In this document: piece by piece, positions 9,796-17,867 of the stretch
How the letters are laid out: each line of letters opens with the position of its first letter
Position numbering within the stretch: the first letter of the stretch is position 1
Origin: Gemmatimonadota bacterium
GTDB lineage: Bacteria; Latescibacterota; UBA2968; UBA8231
Direction: 5' to 3'
Length of the DNA stretch: 64,000 bases
NCBI GenBank assembly: GCA_009841115.1
Contig: VXML01000030.1
Coordinates: forward strand, 64,438-128,437
Notes under the pieces: model-generated
Seen by the model: the letters and a program-made list of their open reading frames with translations, nothing else
Told to the model about the DNA's origin: nothing
Database searches by the model: none
Translations under genes and position numbers: made by a program

Positions 9796-11205
9796 GTGTA
9801 TCGCATTTCCATTTTAGCCGTCTCTCTCTTGCTGCTAGCGAACTCGTCGTCGGCGCAGAGCGATCTCTTCGTCATCACCACGGACTTTTCTACTGGCAGC
9901 ACGGCCTTTTTGGCCGCAAATGCGGCAGAGGCCGAGGTGAATCTGTTGGGCATCCACTCGGATGCAGTGGGGCACTACCACGACGGTCGCGTCTATATCA
10001 TCAACCGCCTAGGCCAGGACAATATCTTGGTGCTGGACGCGATGGATTTGCGCACTCCGCTGACTCAGTTTTCGGTGGGCAATGGTGCCAACCCGCACGA
10101 CATCGAAATTGTCGCACCCGACAAGGCGTATGTGACGCGCTATGAGACGGCGTCTTTGCTGATCGTCAATCTCCAAGACGGCGCGGAACTAGGCGAGATT
10201 GATCTGAGTGCGTTCGCCGATGCGGATGGCCTGCCCGAGGTATCGCAAATTGTCCGCGTGGGCGACCGACTCTACTTGAGTTGTCAGCGCCTCGACCGCG
10301 ACGGTGGGTGGGGACCGGTTGATGTTAGCTACCTGATTGTCGTCGATATAGCGACGGACACCTTGGTCGATGTGGACTCGGATGCCGAGGGGGTGCAGGG
10401 CATTGCGCTGAGTATCGCCAATCCCAACAGCATGGCCGTGATCGGCGAGCAGATTGCCGTGGGGGTAGTGTCCAATTTTGGCGACCGGGCCGGTGGAGTG
10501 GAAATCGTCGATACGGCTACTAACCGCAGCCTTGGATTGGCCGTTAGTGAAGAGGATTTGGGCGGCGATATCACGTCCATGGTGCTCGTTGACCAAAACC
10601 GAGGCTATGCCGTGGTCGCGGATGAAAACTTCGCCAACAGCGTCCGGCCTTTTGATTTGTCTGGCGGCACTGTGGACGCGCCCTTGGAAAATATCAGCGG
10701 CGGTTTTATTCCCAGCTTGGCTGTCGATGGCGACCGCTTGATCGTTGCTGATCGAGGCTCTTTCTCCGATCCGGCCAGTGCGGGGCTCAAATTGTACGAC
10801 GCAGCCACCGGCGCGTTCCTGAGCGGCCCCATCGATACCGGCCTGCCGCCGCAAGACGTCGTGGTTCTGAGTGATGTGACTATTCCCACGGCTGTGGAGG
10901 AGACCGCCGACACCGGCTTGCCGCAGGAATTCGCCCTTGAGGCGGCCTATCCCAATCCCTTCAACGCCTCGGTGCAGATTCCCTTTGCTGTCTGGCAGGC
11001 CAACACTCCGGTTGAATTGACCGTCCACGACGTGTTGGGCCGCACCGTCCGCACGCTGATCGCCGGTACGATGGACGCCGGGCGACACGTGCTCCACTGG
11101 GATGGTCGCAGTGCCGCAGGTGAGTCGGTGGGCAACGGCGCGTATCTGGTGCAGTTGCGCGCTGGCAGTCAACGGGCTGTGGGCAAGGTGATGTTGATTA
11201 AATGA
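9796..11205 (+). CDS. Secreted beta-propeller protein with sorting-type C-terminal domain, BtuG-like candidate
   Basis: A 469-aa exported protein with a GTG start after a perfect AAGGAGG. The signal peptide MYRISILAVSLLLLANSSSA has no lipobox. Residues about 22-365 hold YncE/YVTN-like repeats (DNILVLDAMD, ANPHDIEIV, SLLIVNLQDG, SLAVDGDRLIVAD), suggesting a seven-bladed propeller. Residues about 380-469 form an FlgD/T9SS-type C-terminal domain (AYPNPFNASVQIPF, VLGRTVRTL, LHWDGRSAAG, NGAYLVQLRAG). It lies between btuB and the adenosyltransferase gene under the cobalamin riboswitch. By position and fold it may be a surface B12-binding protein analogous to Bacteroides BtuG. Homology to BtuG itself is not proven. 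Confidence 0.75.
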   Translation: MYRISILAVSLLLLANSSSAQSDLFVITTDFSTGSTAFLAANAAEAEVNLLGIHSDAVGHYHDGRVYIINRLGQDNILVLDAMDLRTPLTQFSVGNGANPHDIEIVAPDKAYVTRYETASLLIVNLQDGAELGEIDLSAFADADGLPEVSQIVRVGDRLYLSCQRLDRDGGWGPVDVSYLIVVDIATDTLVDVDSDAEGVQGIALSIANPNSMAVIGEQIAVGVVSNFGDRAGGVEIVDTATNRSLGLAVSEEDLGGDITSMVLVDQNRGYAVVADENFANSVRPFDLSGGTVDAPLENISGGFIPSLAVDGDRLIVADRGSFSDPASAGLKLYDAATGAFLSGPIDTGLPPQDVVVLSDVTIPTAVEETADTGLPQEFALEAAYPNPFNASVQIPFAVWQANTPVELTVHDVLGRTVRTLIAGTMDAGRHVLHWDGRSAAGESVGNGAYLVQLRAGSQRAVGKVMLIK

Positions 11206-11217
11206 AAGGCAACAGAC

Positions 11218-11784
11218 ATGGTTACGCTATCTAAGCTCTACACCAAGACGGGCGACGGCGGCATCACGCGGCTGGGCGATATGTCGCAAGTGCCCAAGAC
11301 AAGCGCCCGCATCGCCGCTTATGGGTGCGTAGATGAGCTGAACTCGGTGATCGGGTTGGCTCGGGCCAGTGGCGCAGAGCACGACGATGTGCTCGCTCGG
11401 GTGCAAAACGATCTCTTTGACTTAGGGGCCGATTTGTGCGTCCCGCAGGCGGATGGCGAAGAAGAACGCCTGCGCGTGCAGCCGCAGCAGGTCCTTTTTC
11501 TCGAGCAGCAAATTGACGATTTCACGCGAGATTTGGCTCCTTTGCGGAGCTTTATCTTGCCCGGGGGACGGCTTCCCGCTGCTTGGCTCCACTTGGCGCG
11601 TACGGTGTGTCGGCGAGCCGAGCGGGCAGCCTGGCAACTCGCGGAACAAGAGCAAGTCGGTCAGCCGGTTCTGTTGTATCTCAACAGGCTTTCCGACTTG
11701 CTGTTCGCTATGGCTCGTGCCGCCAACGACGGCGGGGAGGCGGATGTGTTGTGGAAGCCGGGGGAGGGCGCGACTGATGAGTAA
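11218..11784 (+). CDS. Cob(I)alamin adenosyltransferase, PduO type
   Basis: A 188-aa cytosolic enzyme that transfers adenosyl from ATP to cob(I)alamin. Family marks are the N-terminal ATP-binding stretch LYTKTGDGGITRLGD (7-21), VDELNSVIGLARA, the helix with ARTVCRRAERAAW, and LYLNRLSDLLFAMARAAN near the end. Length is typical for a single-domain PduO/ATR. The ATG is 12 bases after the propeller gene and follows AAAGG. It completes the logic of the operon by converting imported corrinoid to its coenzyme form. Confidence 0.93.
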   Translation: MVTLSKLYTKTGDGGITRLGDMSQVPKTSARIAAYGCVDELNSVIGLARASGAEHDDVLARVQNDLFDLGADLCVPQADGEEERLRVQPQQVLFLEQQIDDFTRDLAPLRSFILPGGRLPAAWLHLARTVCRRAERAAWQLAEQEQVGQPVLLYLNRLSDLLFAMARAANDGGEADVLWKPGEGATDE

Positions 11785-11823
11785 GAGAATTTTGGTAGGG
11801 TCGATTTTTTGCGGAGGCGTTTG

Positions 11824-12981
11824 ATGCGCAAGGTGTGTTTTTGGGCGTGGTTGGCCCTCGGCGTGCCGGCGGCGCATGGAGATGATTGCGGCGATACCTA
11901 CGATCCGGCGAAGGACTATTTCCCCGACAAGGCCGAGCTGCAATACGCCGAGAGCTTTTCGATTGAATACTTCGACAACTACAAAATGGTCACCGTGCAT
12001 ACCCCGTGGCCCGGTGCGCAAGAAGCCGTCCAGTACTTATTAGTCCAGTGCGGCACGCCCGCACCCGAAGGGTACGACGGCGTGCAGCGCATCACCGTAC
12101 CCATTCGTCGTCTCGCTGTTCTATCGACGACCCAATTACCGCACCTTGAATTGCTCGACGCCCTCGAAAACCTAGTCGCAGTCAGCGACATCGAGATGGT
12201 GAATTCACCCGGCGTCAATCAGCGTTTTGCAGCCGGTAAAATTGCCGAAATCGGCCACGGTGCCGGCGTCAATCTCGAATTAGTACTGGAATTGGAGACC
12301 GACGTGGTGATGACTGTGGCTGCAGCCCAATCCCAGTACAATGCTCACCCGGTTCTGCAACAAGCCGGCGTGGCCGTGGCTGTCAACGCCGAGTACACCG
12401 AGCCGTCGCTGTTGGGCCGCACCGAATGGCTCAAATTCACCGCGGCCTTTTTCAACGCAGAGGCCCTGGCGGAAAAACGCTTTGCGGACATCGTGGCCCA
12501 GTACCAGCAATACGCGGCTTTGGTGCGGGATGTGCCGACAGACCAGCGTCCCACGGTATTCGGCGGCTCTCTCTGGCGCGACACTTGGCACGTCGCCGGT
12601 GGCAAGAGCTACGCAGCGCAATTGGTCGCCGCAGCCGGCGGTGCGTACCTGTGGGCCGACGACGATTCTGGAGGGAGCTTGCCTTTGGACTTTGAGGCTG
12701 TGTACGAAAAGGCTCACGCGGCCGACGTTTGGCTGACCATGCGCAACGAATGGCATTCGCTGGCCGAGGTGCAGACCGCGGACGAGCGCTATATCGCATT
12801 CGCCGCGTTCGACAGCGGCCGAGTGTACAATGCCAATGCTCGGCTCAACGCGCACGGCGGCAACGACTACTGGGAAGCTGGCCTTGTCGAACCCCACATT
12901 GTGTTGGCCGATTTTATAAAAATTCTGCATCCCGATCTCCTGCCGGAGTACGCGCTCAAGTTCTATAAAAAACTAGACTAA
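11824..12981 (+). CDS. btuF: Periplasmic cobalamin-binding protein of an ABC importer
   Basis: A 385-aa periplasmic binding protein of the iron-siderophore/cobalamin class (COG0614-like). It has a signal peptide (KVCFWAWLALGVPAAHG), an N-terminal lobe with RLAVLSTTQLPHLELLDAL, a long central helix region and a C-terminal lobe (VFGGSLWRDTWHVAGGKSY). I chose ATG 11824 because GGAG lies 7-8 bases upstream; an in-frame TTG upstream lacks this. Cobalamin as ligand is inferred from the operon, since the fold also serves iron-siderophores. Confidence 0.88.
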   Translation: MRKVCFWAWLALGVPAAHGDDCGDTYDPAKDYFPDKAELQYAESFSIEYFDNYKMVTVHTPWPGAQEAVQYLLVQCGTPAPEGYDGVQRITVPIRRLAVLSTTQLPHLELLDALENLVAVSDIEMVNSPGVNQRFAAGKIAEIGHGAGVNLELVLELETDVVMTVAAAQSQYNAHPVLQQAGVAVAVNAEYTEPSLLGRTEWLKFTAAFFNAEALAEKRFADIVAQYQQYAALVRDVPTDQRPTVFGGSLWRDTWHVAGGKSYAAQLVAAAGGAYLWADDDSGGSLPLDFEAVYEKAHAADVWLTMRNEWHSLAEVQTADERYIAFAAFDSGRVYNANARLNAHGGNDYWEAGLVEPHIVLADFIKILHPDLLPEYALKFYKKLD

Positions 12982-12987
12982 GACGCC

Positions 12988-14076
12988 GTGGCGACTGCTT
13001 CCACCACTGATGCGCAGGACACTCCTTGGCCCCGGCTGGGTCCGCGCTGGGGACTCTTTCTGGCGATGGCCGGGGTCTTGTGCGGCTTTTTTGCGCTCAG
13101 TCTGGGTGTGGGGTCGGTGTCCATTCCCCTCGATGCGGTGGTCGCCATCCTGTGGGGCGAAGCCGACCAAAAGCCGAGTTGGAGCCATATCATCTACGCG
13201 ATTCGCCTGCCGCGCGCGCTCACTGCGCTATTGGCCGGTGCGGCTCTGAGTGCCAGCGGATTGCAAATGCAGACCCTGTTCCGCAATCCCCTCGCCGACC
13301 CCTTCATCCTCGGCATCAGCGCCGGAGCTAGTCTGGGCGTGGCGTTGGTCGTCTTGGGTACGGGCGTCACTGGGGCCGGGTTGCTGGTCGGTCTGGGGCT
13401 TTTGGGGCAGGTTGGTGTGGTCGCCGCGGCTGTGGCTGGGGCGGCGCTGGTGTTGGGCTTGGTGCTTTTCGTGGGGCGGCGCGTACAGCACACCATGACC
13501 TTGCTCATCCTCGGCCTGATGTTCGGCTATCTGACCAGTGCCGTGGTCAGTGTGTTGCTTTACTTCAGCATCCCGGAACAGGTGCAGACCTATGTCCTGT
13601 GGACCTTTGGCAGCTTTGGCGCGGTTGCTTGGGGTCAACTCACCTTTTTAGCACCGGTGGTGCTGGTCGGTCTGGGGATTGCCGGTCTGCTGGTCAAACC
13701 GCTCAATGCCCTGCTACTCGGCGAAACCTATGCGCGCAGCATGGGCTTGGGCGCGCGGCGGGCGCGATTGTGGATTATTGCGAGCGCCGCGCTGTTGGCT
13801 GGCGCGGTCACGGCCTATTGCGGTCCCATTGGCTTTTTGGGCGTGGCTGTGCCGCATTTGTGCCGCGCTCTTTTCAACACTTCGGACCACCGCGTACTGC
13901 TGCCGGCTAGTGTGCTCTTGGGCGGTATTTTGGCCCTAACTGCGGATCTGGTGGCCCGTTTGCCCGGCAGCGAGGCCACCCTGCCGCTCAACGCGGTCAC
14001 CGCCTTGATCGGCGCGCCCGTGGTCACTTGGATTATCGTGCGCCGCCGCACGTTGCGGCAGGCTTTTGCCGCCTGA
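12988..14076 (+). CDS. btuC: Cobalamin/iron-siderophore ABC transporter permease
   Basis: A 362-aa FecCD/BtuC-family permease with about ten hydrophobic helices. Recognisable segments are IRLPRALTALLAGAALSASGLQ (about 70-91), NPLADPFILGISAGASLG, the domain with LLGETYARSMGLGARRARL (the coupling-helix region that contacts the ATPase), and YCGPIGFLGVAVPHLCR. The start is a GTG six bases after the btuF stop, without a good Shine-Dalgarno, so translation probably depends on coupling. The btuC and btuD starts share the same ACGCCGTGGC junction. Confidence 0.93.
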   Translation: MATASTTDAQDTPWPRLGPRWGLFLAMAGVLCGFFALSLGVGSVSIPLDAVVAILWGEADQKPSWSHIIYAIRLPRALTALLAGAALSASGLQMQTLFRNPLADPFILGISAGASLGVALVVLGTGVTGAGLLVGLGLLGQVGVVAAAVAGAALVLGLVLFVGRRVQHTMTLLILGLMFGYLTSAVVSVLLYFSIPEQVQTYVLWTFGSFGAVAWGQLTFLAPVVLVGLGIAGLLVKPLNALLLGETYARSMGLGARRARLWIIASAALLAGAVTAYCGPIGFLGVAVPHLCRALFNTSDHRVLLPASVLLGGILALTADLVARLPGSEATLPLNAVTALIGAPVVTWIIVRRRTLRQAFAA

Positions 14077-14081
14077 ACGCC

Positions 14082-15089
14082 GTGGCTGCGACCATTCTAC
14101 AAACGCGCGACTTGTGCATTGGCTATGCGCCCAAGCGACGCCCGCGCGTTGAAGTGGCTGCGGACATTGGCGTGGACTTGCTCAAGGGGGAACTGGTATG
14201 CCTGTTAGGACCTAATGGTGCTGGCAAATCCACGCTCATGCGCACGCTGGCTGGCCTGCAAAAGCCGCTAACTGGCGAGGTGCACCTTGAGGGCCGCGAC
14301 CTGCACGGGCTGACCGAGAGCGAGCGAGCGCGGCTTTTGGGTTTAGTCCTGACTGAGCGGGTGGACGTGGGCAACTTGTCGGCCTATGCACTCGTAGCGC
14401 TGGGCCGCTATCCGTACACGGGCTGGGATGGCCGTCTTTCTGCTGCGGACGAAGAGGTGGTGCGCTGGGCTATTGACGCGGTAGGGGCTAGGGAACTGGC
14501 TGCGCGCAGCGTCGGCGAGTTGAGCGATGGCGAACGGCAGAAGGTGATGATTGCCCGCGCCTTGGCGCAGGAACCAGCGGTGCTGCTCCTCGACGAACCT
14601 ACGGCTTTCTTGGATTTGCCGCGGCGGGTCGAAATCGTGCAGTTGTTGCGCCGCTTGGCCGGCGCTAGCGATCGCGCCGTCTTGCTTTCCACGCACGATT
14701 TAGACTTGGCCCTGCGCTGTGCCGACCGCCTCTGGCTGCTGCCGCTGGATGGTCCTTTGCAAATCGGGGCACCGGAAGACTTGGTGTTGAGTGGGGCTTT
14801 TCAGCGGACGTTTGCGGACGTGAAATTCGACCCGGCCATTGGTTCTTTTCAGCTAGCGCAAGAGCCGGAGGGTGCAGTTGGCTTAGTGGGAGAAGGGCTC
14901 CATGCCTTGTGGACTGAGCGCGCGTTGGAACGGGCGGGGTTTCGCGTGGCGGAAGACGCGTCGGTGTGCGTCGAGATCATTCACGACAACGACGACCCGG
15001 TTTGGCGGCTTCACACGGCGACCGGTGACCGCGTCTGTGCCACCCTGTACGAATTGGTCAAGTGCTTGAAACTAGACGCGATTGATTAA
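14082..15089 (+). CDS. btuD: Cobalamin ABC transporter ATP-binding protein with C-terminal extension
   Basis: A 336-aa ATPase. Residues about 1-245 are the ABC domain: Walker A GPNGAGKST, Q-loop replaced by the GLVLTERVD segment, signature ELSDGERQ (a variant of LSGGQ), Walker B VLLLDEPTAFLD and the switch His in STHD. About 90 further residues (from about 246) form an extension ending in YELVKCLKLDAID that the short BtuD of Escherichia coli lacks. I chose GTG 14082, five bases past the btuC stop. It should energise BtuC-driven B12 import. Confidence 0.92.
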   Translation: MAATILQTRDLCIGYAPKRRPRVEVAADIGVDLLKGELVCLLGPNGAGKSTLMRTLAGLQKPLTGEVHLEGRDLHGLTESERARLLGLVLTERVDVGNLSAYALVALGRYPYTGWDGRLSAADEEVVRWAIDAVGARELAARSVGELSDGERQKVMIARALAQEPAVLLLDEPTAFLDLPRRVEIVQLLRRLAGASDRAVLLSTHDLDLALRCADRLWLLPLDGPLQIGAPEDLVLSGAFQRTFADVKFDPAIGSFQLAQEPEGAVGLVGEGLHALWTERALERAGFRVAEDASVCVEIIHDNDDPVWRLHTATGDRVCATLYELVKCLKLDAID

Positions 15090-15186
15090 CGCTTCTAGAG
15101 GATTAGTGCCTTTTCAGACGCCTCTGTTTGTTGTGCAGGATCAGCGCCACCAGAGAGTTGGGGCGTTCCGGTCCGATCGGACAGTG

Positions 15187-16713
15187 TCATATCCGCGTCG
15201 GGGCCAGCGTCCAGGCTTGCAGCGATTGCACCTTGGCCGCACCTCCGCGCGTAAACAGGCTGACGCCGATGCTGTCGGTCCGCGTCGGATAGATGCGCTG
15301 GGTCACGCATTGCCGGCGATTGGCAAAGACTTCGAGGATCGAACGGTCCAGGAAGATGCGCAGGCTCAGCAATTCGCCCGGAGCCAGTTCGAACGGACCT
15401 TCTTGGGCGGTGACGTACTGTTCGCTCTCGGCCAGATGCGGCAGGAGTCTGCGGTAGCGGGTGTAGCGTATCTCGCGGTCGAGCGACGACCGGCTGACAT
15501 CGACTCGCAGCACGGCGGCTGTGGCGTCGTAGGAGATTGCGGTTTCCTCCTCTCCTCCTGGAGAGCGCCGCACTTTCAGCCCTACTTCTCGCGCCTCACG
15601 GGGATCGATTTCAACGGCCAACTCCAGACAGTCGCCGCCGACTCCCTCGACCGCTACCTCGGAATCGGCGGGTACGTCAATGGACTCGTGCCGACGGGGA
15701 TCCAACCGCAACACTTCGAGTTCTGGGACAGGGTCGATCTGCAGATGACCGCCGGGGTCCAGAGACAAAAGGCGCGGAACGGTCATGACGCCCGACCATC
15801 CCGAGGCGCGCTCGCGCTCGTTGCCGCGCAGTTCGCGGACCCAGTCGAAGAAGACGCGCCGACCGTTTGCGTCCAGCAGGGTTCGCGGGCCGCCGAGATG
15901 ACCTCCTTCCCAGCTCATGCGTCCGTGAACGTCTGGATAAAATCGTTCGTCTCGGACTTGGCCGATGTAGTACTGGGATCCCTGCAGATGGCTGCAGAAG
16001 AGCAGCATGTGGCGGTCTCCGAGCGGGAAGAAGTCCGGTACGGCACAGTCTTCGCCTCCTTCGGTCCACTCCCGCCGCGACTGGTAGAACAAATCGACGA
16101 ACTCCCATGTGCGCAGGTCCGGCGATTTGAACAAGTACGCCGCGTCCCCTTGGTCTTGCGGATCGCGTTTGTTGATGGCGGCGTAATAGAGGTCGCCGGC
16201 CAACCAGCCGCAGGGGTCGTGGATGGTGTAGCGGCCGAAGTTGGCGCTTCCTTCTTCTGGCTGAGGGATCACCGGATTGTTCGGGTCTTTCGTCCACTCG
16301 ATCAGCAGATCGTCGCTGCTGCGGGCGAGGCAGAGGCCGTCGGGGTTGCCGTAGTAAATCAGCGTTGGAATTCCTTCCTTGCTGATCAAGGCTCCGCCGC
16401 TAAAGCAGCCGACGCGGTCCGGGCCATCCGCGTCCGGCGTCAGCGCCACTGGATGGTGGACCCAGTGCACGAGGTCGGTGCTGGAAGCGTGGCCCCATTG
16501 AATGAGATTCCAGTAGGCGCCGTCCGGGTTGTACTGGTAGAAGATGTGGTAGCGGCCCTTCCAGAACAGGGCTCCGTTGATGTCGTTCATCCACGCGGCT
16601 GGCGGCGTGAAGTGATAGGCTGGCCGATGCGGGTCGCGGGCAAAGGCGTCGGCGAGGTCGCCGGCCTCCCGGATCCGCGCTTCCATTCTTTCTATCTGGT
16701 TTTCGGTAGTCAT
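15187..16713 (-). CDS. Glycoside hydrolase family 32 beta-fructosidase
   Basis: A 508-aa enzyme of the invertase/levanase family that hydrolyses fructosyl links in sucrose or fructans. The N-terminal five-bladed propeller starts with HFTPPAAWMNDINGALFW, where Asp44 is the expected nucleophile in a variant of the WMNDPNG motif. GGEDCAVPDFF carries the acid/base motif region. The C-terminal part is the beta-sandwich module (FLDRSILEVFANRRQCVTQRIYP). No signal peptide is seen, suggesting a cytosolic enzyme. It is transcribed against the cobalamin genes on both sides. The 12-bp palindrome GTCCGATCGGAC lies at 15171-15182, just past its stop. Confidence 0.93.
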   Translation of the reverse strand: MTTENQIERMEARIREAGDLADAFARDPHRPAYHFTPPAAWMNDINGALFWKGRYHIFYQYNPDGAYWNLIQWGHASSTDLVHWVHHPVALTPDADGPDRVGCFSGGALISKEGIPTLIYYGNPDGLCLARSSDDLLIEWTKDPNNPVIPQPEEGSANFGRYTIHDPCGWLAGDLYYAAINKRDPQDQGDAAYLFKSPDLRTWEFVDLFYQSRREWTEGGEDCAVPDFFPLGDRHMLLFCSHLQGSQYYIGQVRDERFYPDVHGRMSWEGGHLGGPRTLLDANGRRVFFDWVRELRGNERERASGWSGVMTVPRLLSLDPGGHLQIDPVPELEVLRLDPRRHESIDVPADSEVAVEGVGGDCLELAVEIDPREAREVGLKVRRSPGGEEETAISYDATAAVLRVDVSRSSLDREIRYTRYRRLLPHLAESEQYVTAQEGPFELAPGELLSLRIFLDRSILEVFANRRQCVTQRIYPTRTDSIGVSLFTRGGAAKVQSLQAWTLAPTRI

Positions 16714-16784
16714 GGGTGCGCTCGCGGGTTAGCTGCCCAGAATTTCGGGCAGCGGGCTTTTTGTCTGACTTGGGAAGATAGGAA

Positions 16785-16907
16785 ATGGAGACGGACGCTG
16801 TCGAGTTACTTAAAACGTCGCCTTTGAAGCAGATAGTAAAAGCGGTAAGTTTTTCTATTACAGTTGCCGGCGCGGCGGCGCTGGCGTTTTGGAGGTTCTA
16901 TCCATGA
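16785..16907 (+). CDS. 40-aa single-TM peptide coupled to the BtuF-like gene
   Basis: An ATG at 16785 follows GGAAG at a spacing of about 7. The frame runs 40 codons to a TGA that overlaps the start of the next gene in an ATGA arrangement (16904-16907). The peptide has a charged amphipathic start (METDAVELLKTSPLKQ) and one hydrophobic segment (about 20-37, VSFSITVAGAAALAFW). Clean overlap with the downstream start and a plausible membrane segment support a real small gene. It may also act mainly as a leader that couples translation. No homologue is recognised. Confidence 0.45.
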   Translation: METDAVELLKTSPLKQIVKAVSFSITVAGAAALAFWRFYP

Positions 16908-17824
16908 ACCGCATCGTTTCTCTATTGCCCAGCAGCACTGAAATCATCTGCGCCCTTGGCTGTGGCGAGCGCTTGGTCGGCCGCTCCCACGAGTGCGACT
17001 ATCCTGCCGGTGTCAGCGACTTACCCGCTTGTACGGCTCCTAAGTTCGATCCGGATGGGACCTCATACCAGATTGACCAGCGGGTCAAAGCCATTTTGCA
17101 GGAAGCTACTTCGGTGTACCGGGTGGATGCCGACCTGCTCGACGAGTTGGCACCGGATTGGTTGGTTACGCAATCGCAGTGTGAAGTTTGCGCCGTCAGT
17201 CTCAAAGATGTCGAAGAGGCTGCCTGTCAATTGGTGCGCTCGCGGCCTGCCATTCTATCGTTGGAGCCCAATGCCTTGGCCGATGTCTGGGGCGATATCG
17301 AACGGGTGGCTGTGGCGCTAGAAGTGGAGGAGAGGGGCCGCGCCTTGGTGGTTCAATTGCGGGATCGGCTAGATCGGATTGCTACTCGCACTCGCCATAT
17401 CGACCATCGTCTGCGCATTGCCTGTATCGAGTGGTTCGAGCCGTTGATGGCCGCGGGCAATTGGATCCCCGAATTGGTGGAGATCGCTGGTGGTGAAAAC
17501 CTCTTTGCGGTGTCAGGGACACATTCCCCTTGGTTGGCGTGGGAGGACCTAGTGGAAGCCCAGCCAGATATTATCGTCCTAATGCCCTGCGGCTTTGATA
17601 TGTCCCGCTCCCGACGCGAGTTGCCAGTGCTCACCCAGCATCCGCTGTGGTCTCGGCTGCAAGCCGTGCAGCAGGGGCAGGTATTCCTCACCGACGGCAA
17701 TCAGTTTTTCAATCGCCCAGGGCCGCGCTTGGTGGAGTCGGCTGAAATTCTCGCTGAGACTTTCCATCCCCAACACTTCAGTGGTACGCACGAGCACCGG
17801 GGCTGGGAGCGGTGGGAAGCCTGA
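16904..17824 (+). CDS. Cytosolic cobalamin-binding protein (BtuF-like, no signal peptide)
   Basis: A 306-aa protein of the BtuF/COG0614 fold without an export signal. It begins MNRIVSLLPSSTEIICALGCGERLVGR, and has a lobe with SQCEVCAVSL, a linker helix, and a second lobe with ACIEWFEPLMAAGNWIPELVEIAGG and QPDIIVLMPCGFDM. This subgroup commonly occurs beside B12 genes in bacteria and is thought to bind corrinoid or a related compound; the exact role is unsettled. GGAGG lies about 8 bases before the ATG. It continues the B12 theme but is separated from btuD by the inverted GH32 gene. Confidence 0.82.
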   Translation: MNRIVSLLPSSTEIICALGCGERLVGRSHECDYPAGVSDLPACTAPKFDPDGTSYQIDQRVKAILQEATSVYRVDADLLDELAPDWLVTQSQCEVCAVSLKDVEEAACQLVRSRPAILSLEPNALADVWGDIERVAVALEVEERGRALVVQLRDRLDRIATRTRHIDHRLRIACIEWFEPLMAAGNWIPELVEIAGGENLFAVSGTHSPWLAWEDLVEAQPDIIVLMPCGFDMSRSRRELPVLTQHPLWSRLQAVQQGQVFLTDGNQFFNRPGPRLVESAEILAETFHPQHFSGTHEHRGWERWEA

Positions 17825-17867
17825 ATAAGTTGGAAGACCCCGCTGCGGATCACCCACGTCAAGCTCC

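Noticed and set aside
15082..16827. 581-codon open frame on the plus strand opposite the GH32 gene
   Set aside because: It is a shadow of the fructosidase gene. The minus strand has clear GH32 motifs, whereas this frame has no recognisable motif.
16714..16904. Second cobalamin riboswitch before the BtuF-like gene
   Set aside because: The B12 box and the conserved core seen at 7291-7426 are absent here.
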